From the NCBI RefSeq assembly GCF_000308575.1, contig NZ_BAFZ01000164.1, forward strand, positions 29,631 through 93,630: DNA of 64,000 bases, given 5' to 3'. A model generated the notes under the pieces. The model was not told the DNA's origin. It saw nothing but the letters and a program-made list of their open reading frames with translations, and did no database searches. Positions 32,992 to 40,984 of this stretch are shown here, one piece after another (positions within the stretch are counted from its first letter, which is position 1; each line of letters begins with the position of its first letter). The DNA is from Nocardia exalbida NBRC 100660 (GTDB lineage: Bacteria > Actinomycetota > Actinomycetes > Mycobacteriales > Mycobacteriaceae). The translations under genes were made by a program, and so were the position numbers.

Positions 32992-34281
32992 GTGCTGTCA
33001 TTCGTTCTGCCACAATCGGACCCGCGACCGGTGCTGTCCGTGCGGCGTGACGGGACAGACGACGATCCCGAAGTGATCGTGGACGCGGATTGGCCGTGGC
33101 AGCAACCTTCCGTGCTGCTGATCGAGGACGATCCGGGGGATGCGCTGCTGGTGGAGGAACTGGTCGTGGACGGCGCGCCCGGCTTGCAGTTGCACTGGGT
33201 CCGGTCGCTGGCGGAGGCCGCCGAGCATCTGGCCACCGCCGAGCCCGACTGTGTGCTGCTGGACCTGCATCTGCCCGATGCCCAAGGGCTCGAGGCGGTA
33301 GAACGCATCCGCCGGCACACCGACCAGGTCGCGATCGTGGTGATGACCGGTCTGGATCAGGAACAGACCGGTTTGGCCGCGGTCGCGGCGGGAGCCCAGG
33401 ACTACCTGGTCAAAGGCCGGGTCGAGCCCGAGCTGTTCGGGCGGGCCGTGCGCTATGCGATCCAGCGCAAGCAAGCCGAGCGCACCAGCGCGGCCTTGCA
33501 GGCGATCAATATGCGCGCGCAGGAGAACGCGCGGCTGGAACGCGGCCTGCTGCCCACTCCGCTACTGCGCGGCAAGCGGGTCGTCGACGTGGTGGCGCGC
33601 TACCGTCCCGGCCGGGCCCACGCGCTGCTCGGCGGCGATTTCTACGACGTGGTGCAGGACTCGGACGGCACGGTGCACGCCGTCATCGGTGACGTGTCCG
33701 GGCACGGTCCGGACGAGGCGGCGACCGGTGTGGCGTTGCGCCTGGCGTGGCGCACGCTGGTGCTGAGCGGGGTGACCGGGGCGCGGCAGTTGCGGTTGCT
33801 CGAACAGGTCCTGCTGGCCGAACGCACCGGCAGGCAGACCTTCGCGACGGTGACCAGCCTGATGTTGCATCCGGGCGAGCGCCGGGCTCAGGTGCTGCGG
33901 GCCGGGCACCCGGGGATGTTGCAGCGCTCGGCCTCCGGATTGACCTGGGTCGAGGTGCCCGGCGGGCCTGCCCTCGGCTTCCTGCCCGGTCGCGCCGAGT
34001 GGCCCGTGCACGATGTGGACCTGCCGCTGGGCTCCGGGCTGATGGTGTTCACCGACGGATTGTTCGAGGGCAGGGTCGGGACCGAGCAGGAACGTCTCGG
34101 CGAGGAAGGACTGATGGAGGTCGCCCGCGCCGTCCGGGCCGCGGATCCCGACTGGTTCGTCGACGAGCTGATCGGCCGCGTCGAGGCACTGGCGGGAGAG
34201 TCCGGCGGTTTGGACGACGATGTCGCCATCCTGTATCTGGGATGGCACCGCGACGGGCGAGGACAGGATCAGAACCGATGA
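32992..34281 (+). CDS. Response regulator with PP2C/SpoIIE-type phosphatase output
   Basis: A receiver domain (SVLLIEDDPGDALLVEEL, phosphoacceptor Asp in CVLLDLHLPDAQGLEA, Lys in YLVKGRVEPELF) is joined by a helical linker to a PPM/SpoIIE phosphatase domain (ALLGGDFYDVVQ, VIGDVSGHGPDEAATGVALR, LMVFTDGLFEGR, LDDDVAILYLGW) with its metal-binding aspartates. Such proteins dephosphorylate anti-sigma-factor antagonists. The next gene is a histidine kinase overlapping by ATGA, so kinase and phosphatase are co-produced. GTG 32992 is a tentative start; GTG 33031 or 33040 are alternatives. Confidence 0.9.
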   Translation: MLSFVLPQSDPRPVLSVRRDGTDDDPEVIVDADWPWQQPSVLLIEDDPGDALLVEELVVDGAPGLQLHWVRSLAEAAEHLATAEPDCVLLDLHLPDAQGLEAVERIRRHTDQVAIVVMTGLDQEQTGLAAVAAGAQDYLVKGRVEPELFGRAVRYAIQRKQAERTSAALQAINMRAQENARLERGLLPTPLLRGKRVVDVVARYRPGRAHALLGGDFYDVVQDSDGTVHAVIGDVSGHGPDEAATGVALRLAWRTLVLSGVTGARQLRLLEQVLLAERTGRQTFATVTSLMLHPGERRAQVLRAGHPGMLQRSASGLTWVEVPGGPALGFLPGRAEWPVHDVDLPLGSGLMVFTDGLFEGRVGTEQERLGEEGLMEVARAVRAADPDWFVDELIGRVEALAGESGGLDDDVAILYLGWHRDGRGQDQNR

Positions 34282-35903
34282 CGACGAAGACCGGGCGGCC
34301 GCCCCTGAGCACGCGACTGACCGCCCAGGCCTGGTTTCAGCTGGTGCTCGCCTCGATGGTGCTGGTGGTGATCATCGGCACCGTGGCGGGCGCCCAGGTG
34401 ATCGCACAGACCAACCGGGGAGCCGATCGGCTGCTCGACAAGTCGTTGCCCGCGGCGGCCGAGGCCTACAAGTTGCAGAGTGCCCTGGTGGACCAGGAGA
34501 CCGGCCTGCGCGGCTACGGCATCACCGCCGACCCGCAGTTCCTGCAGCCCTACCGGGACGGCACCCGGGACGAGGCGCAGTCGGTCGCCCGCTTGCGGGA
34601 GCTGCTGGCCGACCGCCAACCGTTGCTCGACGACCTCGACGCCGTGGAGCAGACCGCGCAGCGTTGGCGCACCGAGTACGCCGAGCCGCTGGTAGCGGGA
34701 TTGACCTCCGGGGCGACCCGCGGCCTCGAGCCTTCCACCCCCACCCGCGGTAAGCCGCTGTTCGACGAACTCCGGACGCGCTTCGAGGCCCAGAACAGCG
34801 GTCTCGAGGCGGCCATCGCCCACGACGAAGAGGAGCTCGCGCACGCCCGCACCGTCCGGGACGCCGTGCTGGCCGGAATGGTCATCGCGTTCCTGCTGAC
34901 CGGTGTGGTGCTGACCGTGCTGGTCCGGCGCTTGATCGCCCGCCCCCTCGGCTCCTTGACGGACGCGTCGCTGCGGGTGGCGGGCGGCGACTTCGATCAT
35001 CACATCGACGTGCACGGTCCGGCCGACTTGGCGACCGTCGCGCAGGCGGTGGAGAGCATGCGCCGCCGGATCGTCGCCGAGCTGGAATCCTCACGCGCTC
35101 AGGAAGCCGTGCTCGCCGAGCAGAAGACCGATCTCGACCTGCAGGCCGTGGAACTGCGCCGTTCCAACGCCGAACTGGAGCAGTTCGCCTACGTCGCCTC
35201 ACACGATCTGCAGGAGCCGCTGCGCAAGGTGGCGTCGTTCTGCCAGCTGCTGGAGAAGCGCTACGGCGACAAACTCGACGAACGCGGCAAGCAGTACATC
35301 GACTTCGCCGTCGACGGCGCCAAGCGGATGCAGGTGCTCATCAACGACCTGCTCACCTTCTCCCGCGTGGGCCGCATCACCGACCGCACCGAACCCACCG
35401 GCCTCGGCCAGTCCCTGGACAAGGCGCTGACCAATCTCTCCACGGCCATCGATGACACCGACACCCGGATCCGGCGCCCGGAGGAGCTGCCCGAGATCAT
35501 CGGCGATCCGACGCTGCTGACGATGCTGTGGCAGAACCTGATCGCCAACGCCATCAAGTTCCGTCGGCCCGATCACCCACCGGAGATCGAGATCACCTGC
35601 GAGCCGGGTGAGAACGGCAGCGGCTGGCTGCTGTCGGTCTCCGACAACGGCATCGGGATCGCGCCCGAATTCGCCGAGAAGGTGTTCGTCATCTTCCAGC
35701 GGCTGCACAATCGTGAGGAGTACAGCGGAACCGGCATCGGGCTGGCCGTGTGCAAGAAGATCGTGGAGTATCACGGCGGCCGGATCTGGATCGATACCGA
35801 TTACACCGCGGGCACGCGCTTCCGCTTCACGGTGCGTACCGCCGACGCCGACACCACCGCCCGCACCGCCGACATTCCCGCCCCCGAAGGAGCCACCGTA
35901 TGA
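34278..35903 (+). CDS. CHASE3-HAMP sensor histidine kinase
   Basis: A 541-residue kinase: TM1 about 20-42, CHASE3-like periplasmic domain about 45-195 (LVDQETGLRGYGITADPQFL), TM2 198-218, HAMP about 218-272, and a coiled linker. A HisKA domain has His309 in YVASHDLQEPLRK, then HATPase with N box NLIANAIKFRRPD, G1 DNGIGI and G2 GTGIGLAVC. The HDLQEPL form is that of phytochrome-like kinases that signal to Rcp1-type regulators, and such a regulator follows with ATGA overlap. The upstream phosphatase gene overlaps in the same way, so all three are translationally coupled. Confidence 0.93.
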   Translation: MTTKTGRPPLSTRLTAQAWFQLVLASMVLVVIIGTVAGAQVIAQTNRGADRLLDKSLPAAAEAYKLQSALVDQETGLRGYGITADPQFLQPYRDGTRDEAQSVARLRELLADRQPLLDDLDAVEQTAQRWRTEYAEPLVAGLTSGATRGLEPSTPTRGKPLFDELRTRFEAQNSGLEAAIAHDEEELAHARTVRDAVLAGMVIAFLLTGVVLTVLVRRLIARPLGSLTDASLRVAGGDFDHHIDVHGPADLATVAQAVESMRRRIVAELESSRAQEAVLAEQKTDLDLQAVELRRSNAELEQFAYVASHDLQEPLRKVASFCQLLEKRYGDKLDERGKQYIDFAVDGAKRMQVLINDLLTFSRVGRITDRTEPTGLGQSLDKALTNLSTAIDDTDTRIRRPEELPEIIGDPTLLTMLWQNLIANAIKFRRPDHPPEIEITCEPGENGSGWLLSVSDNGIGIAPEFAEKVFVIFQRLHNREEYSGTGIGLAVCKKIVEYHGGRIWIDTDYTAGTRFRFTVRTADADTTARTADIPAPEGATV

Positions 35904-36346
35904 CCTCCCCCGGCCAGCCGATCGACATCCTGCTCGTCGAGGACGATCCCGGCGACGAGCTGATGACGCGAGAGGCCTTCGAGGACAACAAGATCGGTAA
36001 CACCCTGCATGTCGCCAGGGACGGCGAGGAGGCGCTCGAGTTCCTCTACCGCCAGGGCCGGTACCCGGACGCGCCGCGGCCGGACCTGATCCTGCTCGAC
36101 CTGAACCTGCCCAAGTACGACGGCAGGCAGGTGCTGGAGAAGATCAAAGCCGACCCCGATCTGGCGCACATTCCGGTGGTCGTGCTGACCACCTCCGCGG
36201 CCGAAGAGGACATCCTGCGCAGCTACCGGCTGCACGCGAACGCGTACGTCACCAAGCCGGTCGACCTCGATCAGTTCGTGGCCGCCATCAAGCAGATCGA
36301 CGATTTCTTCGTCCAAGTCGTCCGGCTGCCGCGCCAAAACCTGTAG
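35900..36346 (+). CDS. Rcp1-like single-domain response regulator
   Basis: A 148-residue receiver without output domain: acidic pocket LLVEDDPGDELMTREAFEDN, phosphoacceptor Asp67 in DLILLDLNLPKYDG, switch Thr in VVVLTTSAAEEDI and Lys in YVTKPVDL. The long loop RQGRYPDAPRPD is typical of Rcp1-type partners of phytochrome-like kinases. It is translationally coupled to the kinase. It may shuttle phosphate or gate the REC-PP2C phosphatase. Confidence 0.92.
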   Translation: MTSPGQPIDILLVEDDPGDELMTREAFEDNKIGNTLHVARDGEEALEFLYRQGRYPDAPRPDLILLDLNLPKYDGRQVLEKIKADPDLAHIPVVVLTTSAAEEDILRSYRLHANAYVTKPVDLDQFVAAIKQIDDFFVQVVRLPRQNL

Positions 36347-36591
36347 CGGCGTTCCCTCGCGATACCGCGCCGGCTCTGCCGGGCTGTGGCACAGCGTTTT
36401 ACGGATGCCGCGCGATGGCCGGGGGCCGGATCTTCCCGGCCGCCACCCGGGATGAATGGGGAATGATCAACTGGGTATAGCCTCGGGGAGCATGGCACAC
36501 GCACGGCGAACACGGCCGCCGAGCCCGATGACGGTCCACGTGCTCGGCGTGACGGGTACAGCGCACCGATCCCCGACAGGGAGGTAACGAG

Positions 36592-36687
36592 GTGACGGCG
36601 CATCGACGCCCTTGGCACGGCACGACGACGGGACGACCGGCCCGCGAGAGACGCACTCCGATCCCGGCGGCTGGTGCGCGCTCGTGA
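36592..36687 (+). CDS. Possible 31-codon leader ORF
   Basis: GTG 36592 follows a strong gggaggtaac site and opens a basic 31-residue frame (HRRPWHGTTTGRPARERR). Its TGA overlaps the GTG start of the RsbW-like gene as GTGA. It may couple translation of the next gene; a functional peptide is unproven. Confidence 0.4.
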   Translation: MTAHRRPWHGTTTGRPARERRTPIPAAGARS

Positions 36688-37103
36688 GCGCGGGCGAGCG
36701 GGTCCCGCTACCCAACGCCGTGACGCCCCTGGAGTTGGATTTCGCTGCCGAGGCGGTGCACTTGGCGACCGTCCGGCATACCCTCCAGGAATGGCTCACC
36801 AAGTGCGGGATGGCGGCCGCCCCGGCCTACGACGTGCTGCTGGCCGTCGGTGAAGCGTGTACCAACGCCGTCGAACACGGCCATCAAGGCGACGGCGGCG
36901 TGGTCCGCTTGCGCGCATCGATCGAGGGCGACGAACTCCGGGTGACCATCGCCGACAGCGGCCGATGGAAACAACCCGAACCGCAGGCGGATCCGCTGCG
37001 CGGGCGCGGCATGCCGCTGATCCGCGCGCTCATTCCGGACGTCACCGTGACCACCGGCGATTCCGGCACGGTGGTCGATCTGCGCACCCACTTCTCGGAA
37101 TAG
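36684..37103 (+). CDS. RsbW-like ATP-binding anti-sigma-factor kinase
   Basis: A 139-residue GHKL protein of the HATPase_c_2 type: N box LLAVGEACTNAVEHGHQGDG, G1 ADSGRWKQP and G2 RGRGMPLIRALIPD. Partner-switching kinases of this size bind a sigma factor and phosphorylate a STAS antagonist. The REC-PP2C phosphatase upstream is the natural opposing activity, but no STAS protein or sigma factor is in the window. GTG 36684 is chosen because it overlaps a leader ORF and begins just before the conserved fold. Confidence 0.85.
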   Translation: MSAGERVPLPNAVTPLELDFAAEAVHLATVRHTLQEWLTKCGMAAAPAYDVLLAVGEACTNAVEHGHQGDGGVVRLRASIEGDELRVTIADSGRWKQPEPQADPLRGRGMPLIRALIPDVTVTTGDSGTVVDLRTHFSE

Positions 37104-37112
37104 CTTCCGTGC

Positions 37113-37469
37113 CTAAGCGCGGCCGGGCGCGTTGTCCTGCGCGTCCCGCAACCGGACGTTGTCGGCGTGCAGCCGGTCGTTGTCCGCGTGCAGGTCGGCG
37201 TTCGCGTCCTCGAGGTCGAGAATGCGGCGGATCCCGGCCAGGTTCACGCCCGTGGCGACCAAGTCGGTGATCCGCCGCAACCGGGCGAGGTCGTTGCCGC
37301 TGTAGCGGCGGGTGCCCCCGTCGCTGCGCGCTGGAGTCAGCAACCCGTGACGCTCGTAGAGCCTGAGCGTCTGCACGCCGATTCCGGCCAGGCCGGCAGC
37401 GACCGAGATCCCGTACACCGCTTGGCCCGGATCCGGCAGATGCCCCGAGTCGCCCCTCTCCCGCGTCAT
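37113..37469 (-). CDS. MerR-family regulator, HspR-like
   Basis: A 118-residue regulator: GISVAAGLAGIGVQTLRLYE and RHGLLTPARSDGGTRRYSGN form the winged HTH, then a dimerisation helix GVNLAGIRRILDLEDAN with a Glu/Asp/His-rich coiled coil of DLHADNDRLHADNVRL heptads. No Cys sensor residues, so not a metal sensor. It is divergent from the Hsp20 gene 145 bases away, the arrangement expected of an HspR-type repressor of heat-shock genes. Confidence 0.85.
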   Translation of the reverse strand: MTRERGDSGHLPDPGQAVYGISVAAGLAGIGVQTLRLYERHGLLTPARSDGGTRRYSGNDLARLRRITDLVATGVNLAGIRRILDLEDANADLHADNDRLHADNVRLRDAQDNAPGRA

Positions 37470-37554
37470 CCATCCTCACTTCGAGTTGCCCAACAGATTT
37501 CCTAGTTTAGCGCCTTGCGCTCAACTTCTCTCGATGCTATAAAAAATCTATGTC

Positions 37555-37572
37555 AGGTAACAGAGGTTATCT
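37555..37572 (+). promoter_or_regulatory. Candidate operator upstream of hsp20
   Basis: AGGTAAC-AGAG-GTTATCT, an imperfect inverted repeat 42 bases before the Hsp20 start and just after an AT-rich TATAAAAAATC stretch. The right part, CAGAGGTTATC, recurs exactly at 38104-38114 before the next gene. A MerR/HspR-type site is possible. Confidence 0.5.
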
Positions 37573-37613
37573 GGCCCCTACTACGGAGAATGGAGTGAGT
37601 GGAGGTGGCGACC

Positions 37614-38033
37614 ATGCTGATGCGCACCGATCCGTTCCGCGATCTGGACCGTCTGACGCAGCAGGTGTTCGGCACGAAGGCGCATCCCGCGGTGATGCCG
37701 ATGGATGCCTGGCGCGCGGGCGAGGAGTTCGTCGTCGAGTTCGACCTGCCCGGCATCGACCCCGAATCCCTGGACCTGGATATCGAGCGCAATGTGGTGA
37801 CGGTGCGCGCCCGCCGTCCCGAACTCGACTCGGGCCGTGAGATGATCGCTGCTGAACGTGCCCGCGGCGTGTTCAGCCGTCAACTGTTCCTGGGCGAGAA
37901 CCTCGACACCGATAAGATTCGCGCCGATTACACCGACGGCGTACTGCGGCTGACGATTCCGGTCGCGGAGAAGGCCAAGCCGCGCAAGATCGAGATCGGT
38001 CGCGGCAACGGACACAAGGCGATCGACGCCTGA
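37614..38033 (+). CDS. hsp20: Hsp20 small heat-shock protein
   Basis: A 139-residue alpha-crystallin chaperone: MPMDAWRAGEEFVVEFDLPG opens the ACD, SLDLDIERNVVTVRARR follows, and YTDGVLRLTIPV is the conserved A-x-x-x-G-V-L-x-L motif. The C-terminal KPRKIEIG stands in the place of the I-x-I anchor. It holds unfolded proteins in large oligomers. ATG 37614 with gtggagg upstream is preferred to 37599. A perfect GC-rich palindrome follows the stop. Confidence 0.93.
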   Translation: MLMRTDPFRDLDRLTQQVFGTKAHPAVMPMDAWRAGEEFVVEFDLPGIDPESLDLDIERNVVTVRARRPELDSGREMIAAERARGVFSRQLFLGENLDTDKIRADYTDGVLRLTIPVAEKAKPRKIEIGRGNGHKAIDA

Positions 38034-38049
38034 GCCGGCCGCGGAGAAG

Positions 38050-38071
38050 CGGGCCCGGGATCCCGGGCCCG
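38050..38071. terminator. GC-rich palindrome after hsp20
   Basis: A perfect 22-bp palindrome with arms CGGGCCCGGGA, 16 bases past the Hsp20 stop. Likely transcription terminator, without U-tract. Confidence 0.65.
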
Positions 38072-38103
38072 TACCCGGCCGGAACGCGAAAGGCGTTACC
38101 GCA

Positions 38104-38114
38104 CAGAGGTTATC
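38104..38114 (+). promoter_or_regulatory. Second copy of the hsp20 upstream motif
   Basis: CAGAGGTTATC, identical to 37561-37571, 19 bases before the small ORF at 38134. Its exact repetition suggests the small ORF and cold-shock gene share regulation with hsp20. Confidence 0.45.
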
Positions 38115-38133
38115 CTTGCGAACGGAACACCTG

Positions 38134-38304
38134 ATGGAGCACCCGATCATGACATCGACCGAACGGCACGACCCGCTGCTCGCAACGGCCGAGTCCGGAA
38201 CCGAGGTTTCCCCCGAAGCCTCGGTCGTCTGGCCCGACCCCAGCCCGCTGGACGCCTGGTGGCAGCGGATCATGCACACCGATCCGTTGCCCGACGCCGC
38301 GTGA
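38134..38304 (+). CDS. Small acidic hypothetical protein
   Basis: A 56-residue protein (MEHPIMTSTERHDPLLATAE, WPDPSPLDAWWQRIMHTD). TTG 38116 and ATG 38149 are alternative starts. Trp- and Asp-rich with no known fold. It is 16 bases before the cold-shock-domain gene and carries the hsp20-type motif upstream, so a stress role is possible (inference). Confidence 0.5.
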   Translation: MEHPIMTSTERHDPLLATAESGTEVSPEASVVWPDPSPLDAWWQRIMHTDPLPDAA

Positions 38305-38320
38305 CCCGGACGATCCTTTC

Positions 38321-38590
38321 GTGACCGGCCTGCCCCACCACCGGACCGCGGCGGATTTCTGGCGCCGCGGCACGGTGGTCTGGTTCAACATCGAGAAGGG
38401 TTTCGGATTCCTTCAGCCCGCCGACGATCCCACGCAGGTCTTCGTCGAGTACACCAGTATCGAGACGACGGGATACAAGTCGTTGTACGCCGGCCAGCCC
38501 GTCCTCTTCACCGCCACCATGCGCAAGCGCGGCCCCGAAGCCACGGCGGTACGTCCGCTGCTTCCGGACGCCCGGCCGCGGTCTCGATGA
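38321..38590 (+). CDS. Cold-shock-domain protein
   Basis: An 89-residue protein with a CSD at about 16-72: RGTVVWFNIEKGFGFLQPAD (RNP1 as KGFGFL), QVFVEYTSIETTGYKSL (RNP2 as VFVEY where classic Csp has VFVHF) and GQPVLFTATMRKRGPEA. It binds single-stranded nucleic acid as a chaperone. The GTG 38321 start adds a short basic leader. Ends in an Arg-rich tail. Confidence 0.8.
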   Translation: MTGLPHHRTAADFWRRGTVVWFNIEKGFGFLQPADDPTQVFVEYTSIETTGYKSLYAGQPVLFTATMRKRGPEATAVRPLLPDARPRSR

Positions 38591-38770
38591 CCGGGACCAT
38601 CATGAGACTGCCGGCGACGAGCGCGTGGATCACGATGCGCGCGGTCTGCCGGTAGGCCCGGTTCGCGCGACACTCGCGCGGCCACACCGGGACGGTGATA
38701 TAACCGGACATATGTGTCCGGAGAGGTCTTGGGCCGGAGCGCAGGTCGCAAGCTCGTGGGAGGTGGTCGC

Positions 38771-39757
38771 ATGACGTCGCACCCGCCGCGCCTCGAGCCG
38801 GTGCCGCCGCACCGGAGGGCCGCAACTCCCACAGGAATGGAGTTCGGGATCTACGTTCCGCAGATCGTCCCGGAATACGAGACGCTGCGGGACCTCGCGC
38901 GAACCACCGAGCGGACGGGCTTCGACACGCTGTGGTTGTTCGACCACCTCTACGCCCCCGGGCTCCCCGACCATCCGGCGCTCGAGGCGTGGACGACCGC
39001 TACCGCGCTGCTCGCCGACACGACCACTCTGCGTGTCGGCGCCCTGGTGCTGTGCAACAACTTCCGGCATCCGGTGCTACTCGCCCGCATGGCCACCACC
39101 CTCGATCTGATCTCCGGAGGGCGGCTCGAGTTCGGCCTCGGCAGCGGTTCGGTGCGCGAGGAGCACCGGCGGTCGGGCCTGCCCTGGGGGTCGGCCGCGG
39201 ACCGAGCCGAACGGCTCGGCGAAGCGCTCGAGATCATCACCCGGATGTTCGCCTCCGAGCGCACGTCGTTCCAGGGCCGTCACTACCAGGTGACCGAGAT
39301 GCCCAATCGGCCGCGACCGGTCCAGCAGCCGCGGCCCCCGATCCACATCGGAGGCGCGGGGCCGAAGTACACCATGCCCCTGGTCGCTCGTTACGCCGAC
39401 GTCTGGAACGTGCCCACCTACGGACTGCGCGACTGGCCCGCGCTCACCGGTGTGCTGGAGAAGGAATGCGCACGGATCGAGCGGGACCCGGGCCTGATCC
39501 GCAGATCGCACCAGGCCGTCTTGGCGGTGGCCGCGCACGAGCGCGATCTCCCCGTGTTGCGGGCGCGCGTCGGCCGCCGCTTCGCCGCCGCGGCGTTCGG
39601 CGTCGACGACGGTTACATCGGGACGCCCGCCATGCTGGTGGATCGACTGGGCGAACGAGCCCAGCAGGGCATCTCCTCGTTCGTGTTCATGGTCGGGGCG
39701 AAAGACGCCGCGGCGATGATGGAGCTCTTCGCGGCCGAGGTCATGCCCCGGCTGTGA
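38771..39757 (+). CDS. LLM-class F420-dependent oxidoreductase
   Basis: A 328-residue luciferase-like (beta/alpha)8 protein: MEFGIYVPQIVPEYETLRDL, FDTLWLFDHLYAPG, TTLRVGALVLCNNFRHPVLL, ISGGRLEFGLGSGSVREEH, PPIHIGGAGPKY and YADVWNVPTYG. The combination is that of actinobacterial F420-type LLM enzymes reducing or oxidising organic substrates with coenzyme F420. ATG 38771 has gggagg upstream; ATG 38837 is a shorter alternative. Stand-alone. Substrate unknown. Confidence 0.85.
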   Translation: MTSHPPRLEPVPPHRRAATPTGMEFGIYVPQIVPEYETLRDLARTTERTGFDTLWLFDHLYAPGLPDHPALEAWTTATALLADTTTLRVGALVLCNNFRHPVLLARMATTLDLISGGRLEFGLGSGSVREEHRRSGLPWGSAADRAERLGEALEIITRMFASERTSFQGRHYQVTEMPNRPRPVQQPRPPIHIGGAGPKYTMPLVARYADVWNVPTYGLRDWPALTGVLEKECARIERDPGLIRRSHQAVLAVAAHERDLPVLRARVGRRFAAAAFGVDDGYIGTPAMLVDRLGERAQQGISSFVFMVGAKDAAAMMELFAAEVMPRL

Positions 39758-39890
39758 GCCGGACGCGTGCGGCGGCAGGGCGCGGGGCCTTCGCCCTGCC
39801 ACGGCGTCGGCGCCTCCGAAACCGGGGCTTTCCGGGCGCCGACCTGCTGGTCGTCGCGACTTGCCGCGCTCGACCGCGGTGAATATCAGA

Positions 39891-39926
39891 GGCCGGGGGT
39901 GGCGAAAAATAGGTATACCCCCGGCC
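39891..39926. terminator. Inverted repeat in the 39758-40077 gap
   Basis: GGCCGGGGGT and ACCCCCGGCC, perfect 10-bp arms around a 16-base AT-rich loop, 134 bases after the LLM stop. Terminator or leader structure. The rest of this 320-base gap shows no gene. Confidence 0.5.
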
Positions 39927-40077
39927 GATCGGCCGTCGTGCGGTGTACCACGCCTACGAGAGGCTGACATGGTCGGTGACATCAGCACGATGATTTCGAG
40001 GCTCTATGTACCAGCGCGATCCGAAGCACACCGGAAACATCGGTGACTGCCCCTCCGCTCGACGAGAGGCAACGCTG

Positions 40078-40434
40078 ATGATCAGGCGTTGCGAATGCTG
40101 CGGCCGTCTGCTGGCACCCCTGTTCGACGCGTGTTCGTCCTGCCGATCCGCTGATCTGGCCTGGGTTCCGTGCTCCGGCACCGGATCGGTCGTGTCGTGG
40201 CGGGTGTTGCAGTGCGCCGCGAATCCACGCGCCGAGGTCGAGCGCTCCACGGTCGCCATCGTGGAACTCGATGAAGGTCCGTGGTTGTACACGACGATCC
40301 ATGGCGAACTGCCACCCTCTTCCACGGAGCCGGTCCGTGTGCGGTTCCGGGCACGTTCCCGCGGGGACAGATTTCCGGTGTTCGCGGTCAACCGTGAGGC
40401 ACGGGCCTCGGACGCCAGCCCTCAACCGGCATAA
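40078..40434 (+). CDS. DUF35-type Zn-ribbon/OB-fold acyl-CoA-associated protein
   Basis: A 118-residue protein: rubredoxin-like zinc ribbon CECCGRLLAPLFDACSSC, then an OB-fold (GSVVSWRVLQCAAN, VAIVELDEGPWLYTTIHGEL, VRVRFRARSRGDRFPVFAVN). DUF35 proteins partner thiolases or MaoC-like enzymes in steroid side-chain and other acyl-CoA pathways. ATG 40078 follows gacgagagg. The hotdog protein follows 43 bases later. Confidence 0.78.
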   Translation: MIRRCECCGRLLAPLFDACSSCRSADLAWVPCSGTGSVVSWRVLQCAANPRAEVERSTVAIVELDEGPWLYTTIHGELPPSSTEPVRVRFRARSRGDRFPVFAVNREARASDASPQPA

Positions 40435-40477
40435 CTCCGGCTTTCGGCACCGCGCTCCCTCGGCTGCGCCGAGCCGT

Positions 40478-40978
40478 ATGCCGCCATCGCCTCCGACGAC
40501 ACCCCCCGGCGGCCCACTCGGGCGTGCTGAGTTCGAATTCAGCGTCGACGCCGAGCCGATCGCCCTGGGGGCCGCTTCCTTCATGGTGGCGCCCGATCCG
40601 GACGTGCAGTTGCCGCCGCGGCTGAGCGTCGAACTGCCGCCCACGGCGGAGCGGCTGCCGATGCCGTTGGCCGAGCGCGCCGGCTGCCTGCGGGTCGCCC
40701 CCGGAACGGTGGTACTGCCGCGGTCGGCCGAGGGTCTCAATGCTTCCGACACCATCAACGGTGGCCTGCTCGCTTTGGCCGCGGAGGAGGCGGTGCTCTC
40801 GCTCGCCCCCGGCGACAGCCTTGCTTTCCTCGGCCTGCGCTATGTGCTCGGCGCCCGGGTGGGCCCCGTGGTCGCCGACGCGCGGTTGCACGAGGGACTG
40901 GGCCGGGTCGAAGTGCGCGACACCGGCAACGACAATCGGCGCACCACGCTGGCCACCGCCCGCGTTTTCGGCAGGTGA
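40478..40978 (+). CDS. PaaI/hotdog thioesterase-like protein
   Basis: A 166-residue protein whose C-terminal half matches PaaI-type hotdog domains (GLNASDTINGGLLALAAEEA, LGLRYVLGARVGPVVADARL, TTLATARVFGR). The N-terminal half (FEFSVDAEPIALGAAS, SVELPPTAERLPMPLAERAG) looks like an eroded first hotdog. The usual thioesterase Asp/Glu sits in the long central helix. ATG 40478 is in a Pro-rich stretch and may not be the original start. Convergent with the next gene. Confidence 0.6.
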   Translation: MPPSPPTTPPGGPLGRAEFEFSVDAEPIALGAASFMVAPDPDVQLPPRLSVELPPTAERLPMPLAERAGCLRVAPGTVVLPRSAEGLNASDTINGGLLALAAEEAVLSLAPGDSLAFLGLRYVLGARVGPVVADARLHEGLGRVEVRDTGNDNRRTTLATARVFGR

Positions 40979-40984
40979 ACGGCC

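Noticed and set aside
33747..34277. In-frame upstream extension of the histidine kinase
   Set aside because: It overlaps the phosphatase domain in another frame. The kinase start at 34278 with ATGA overlap and a normal TM1 is clearly better.
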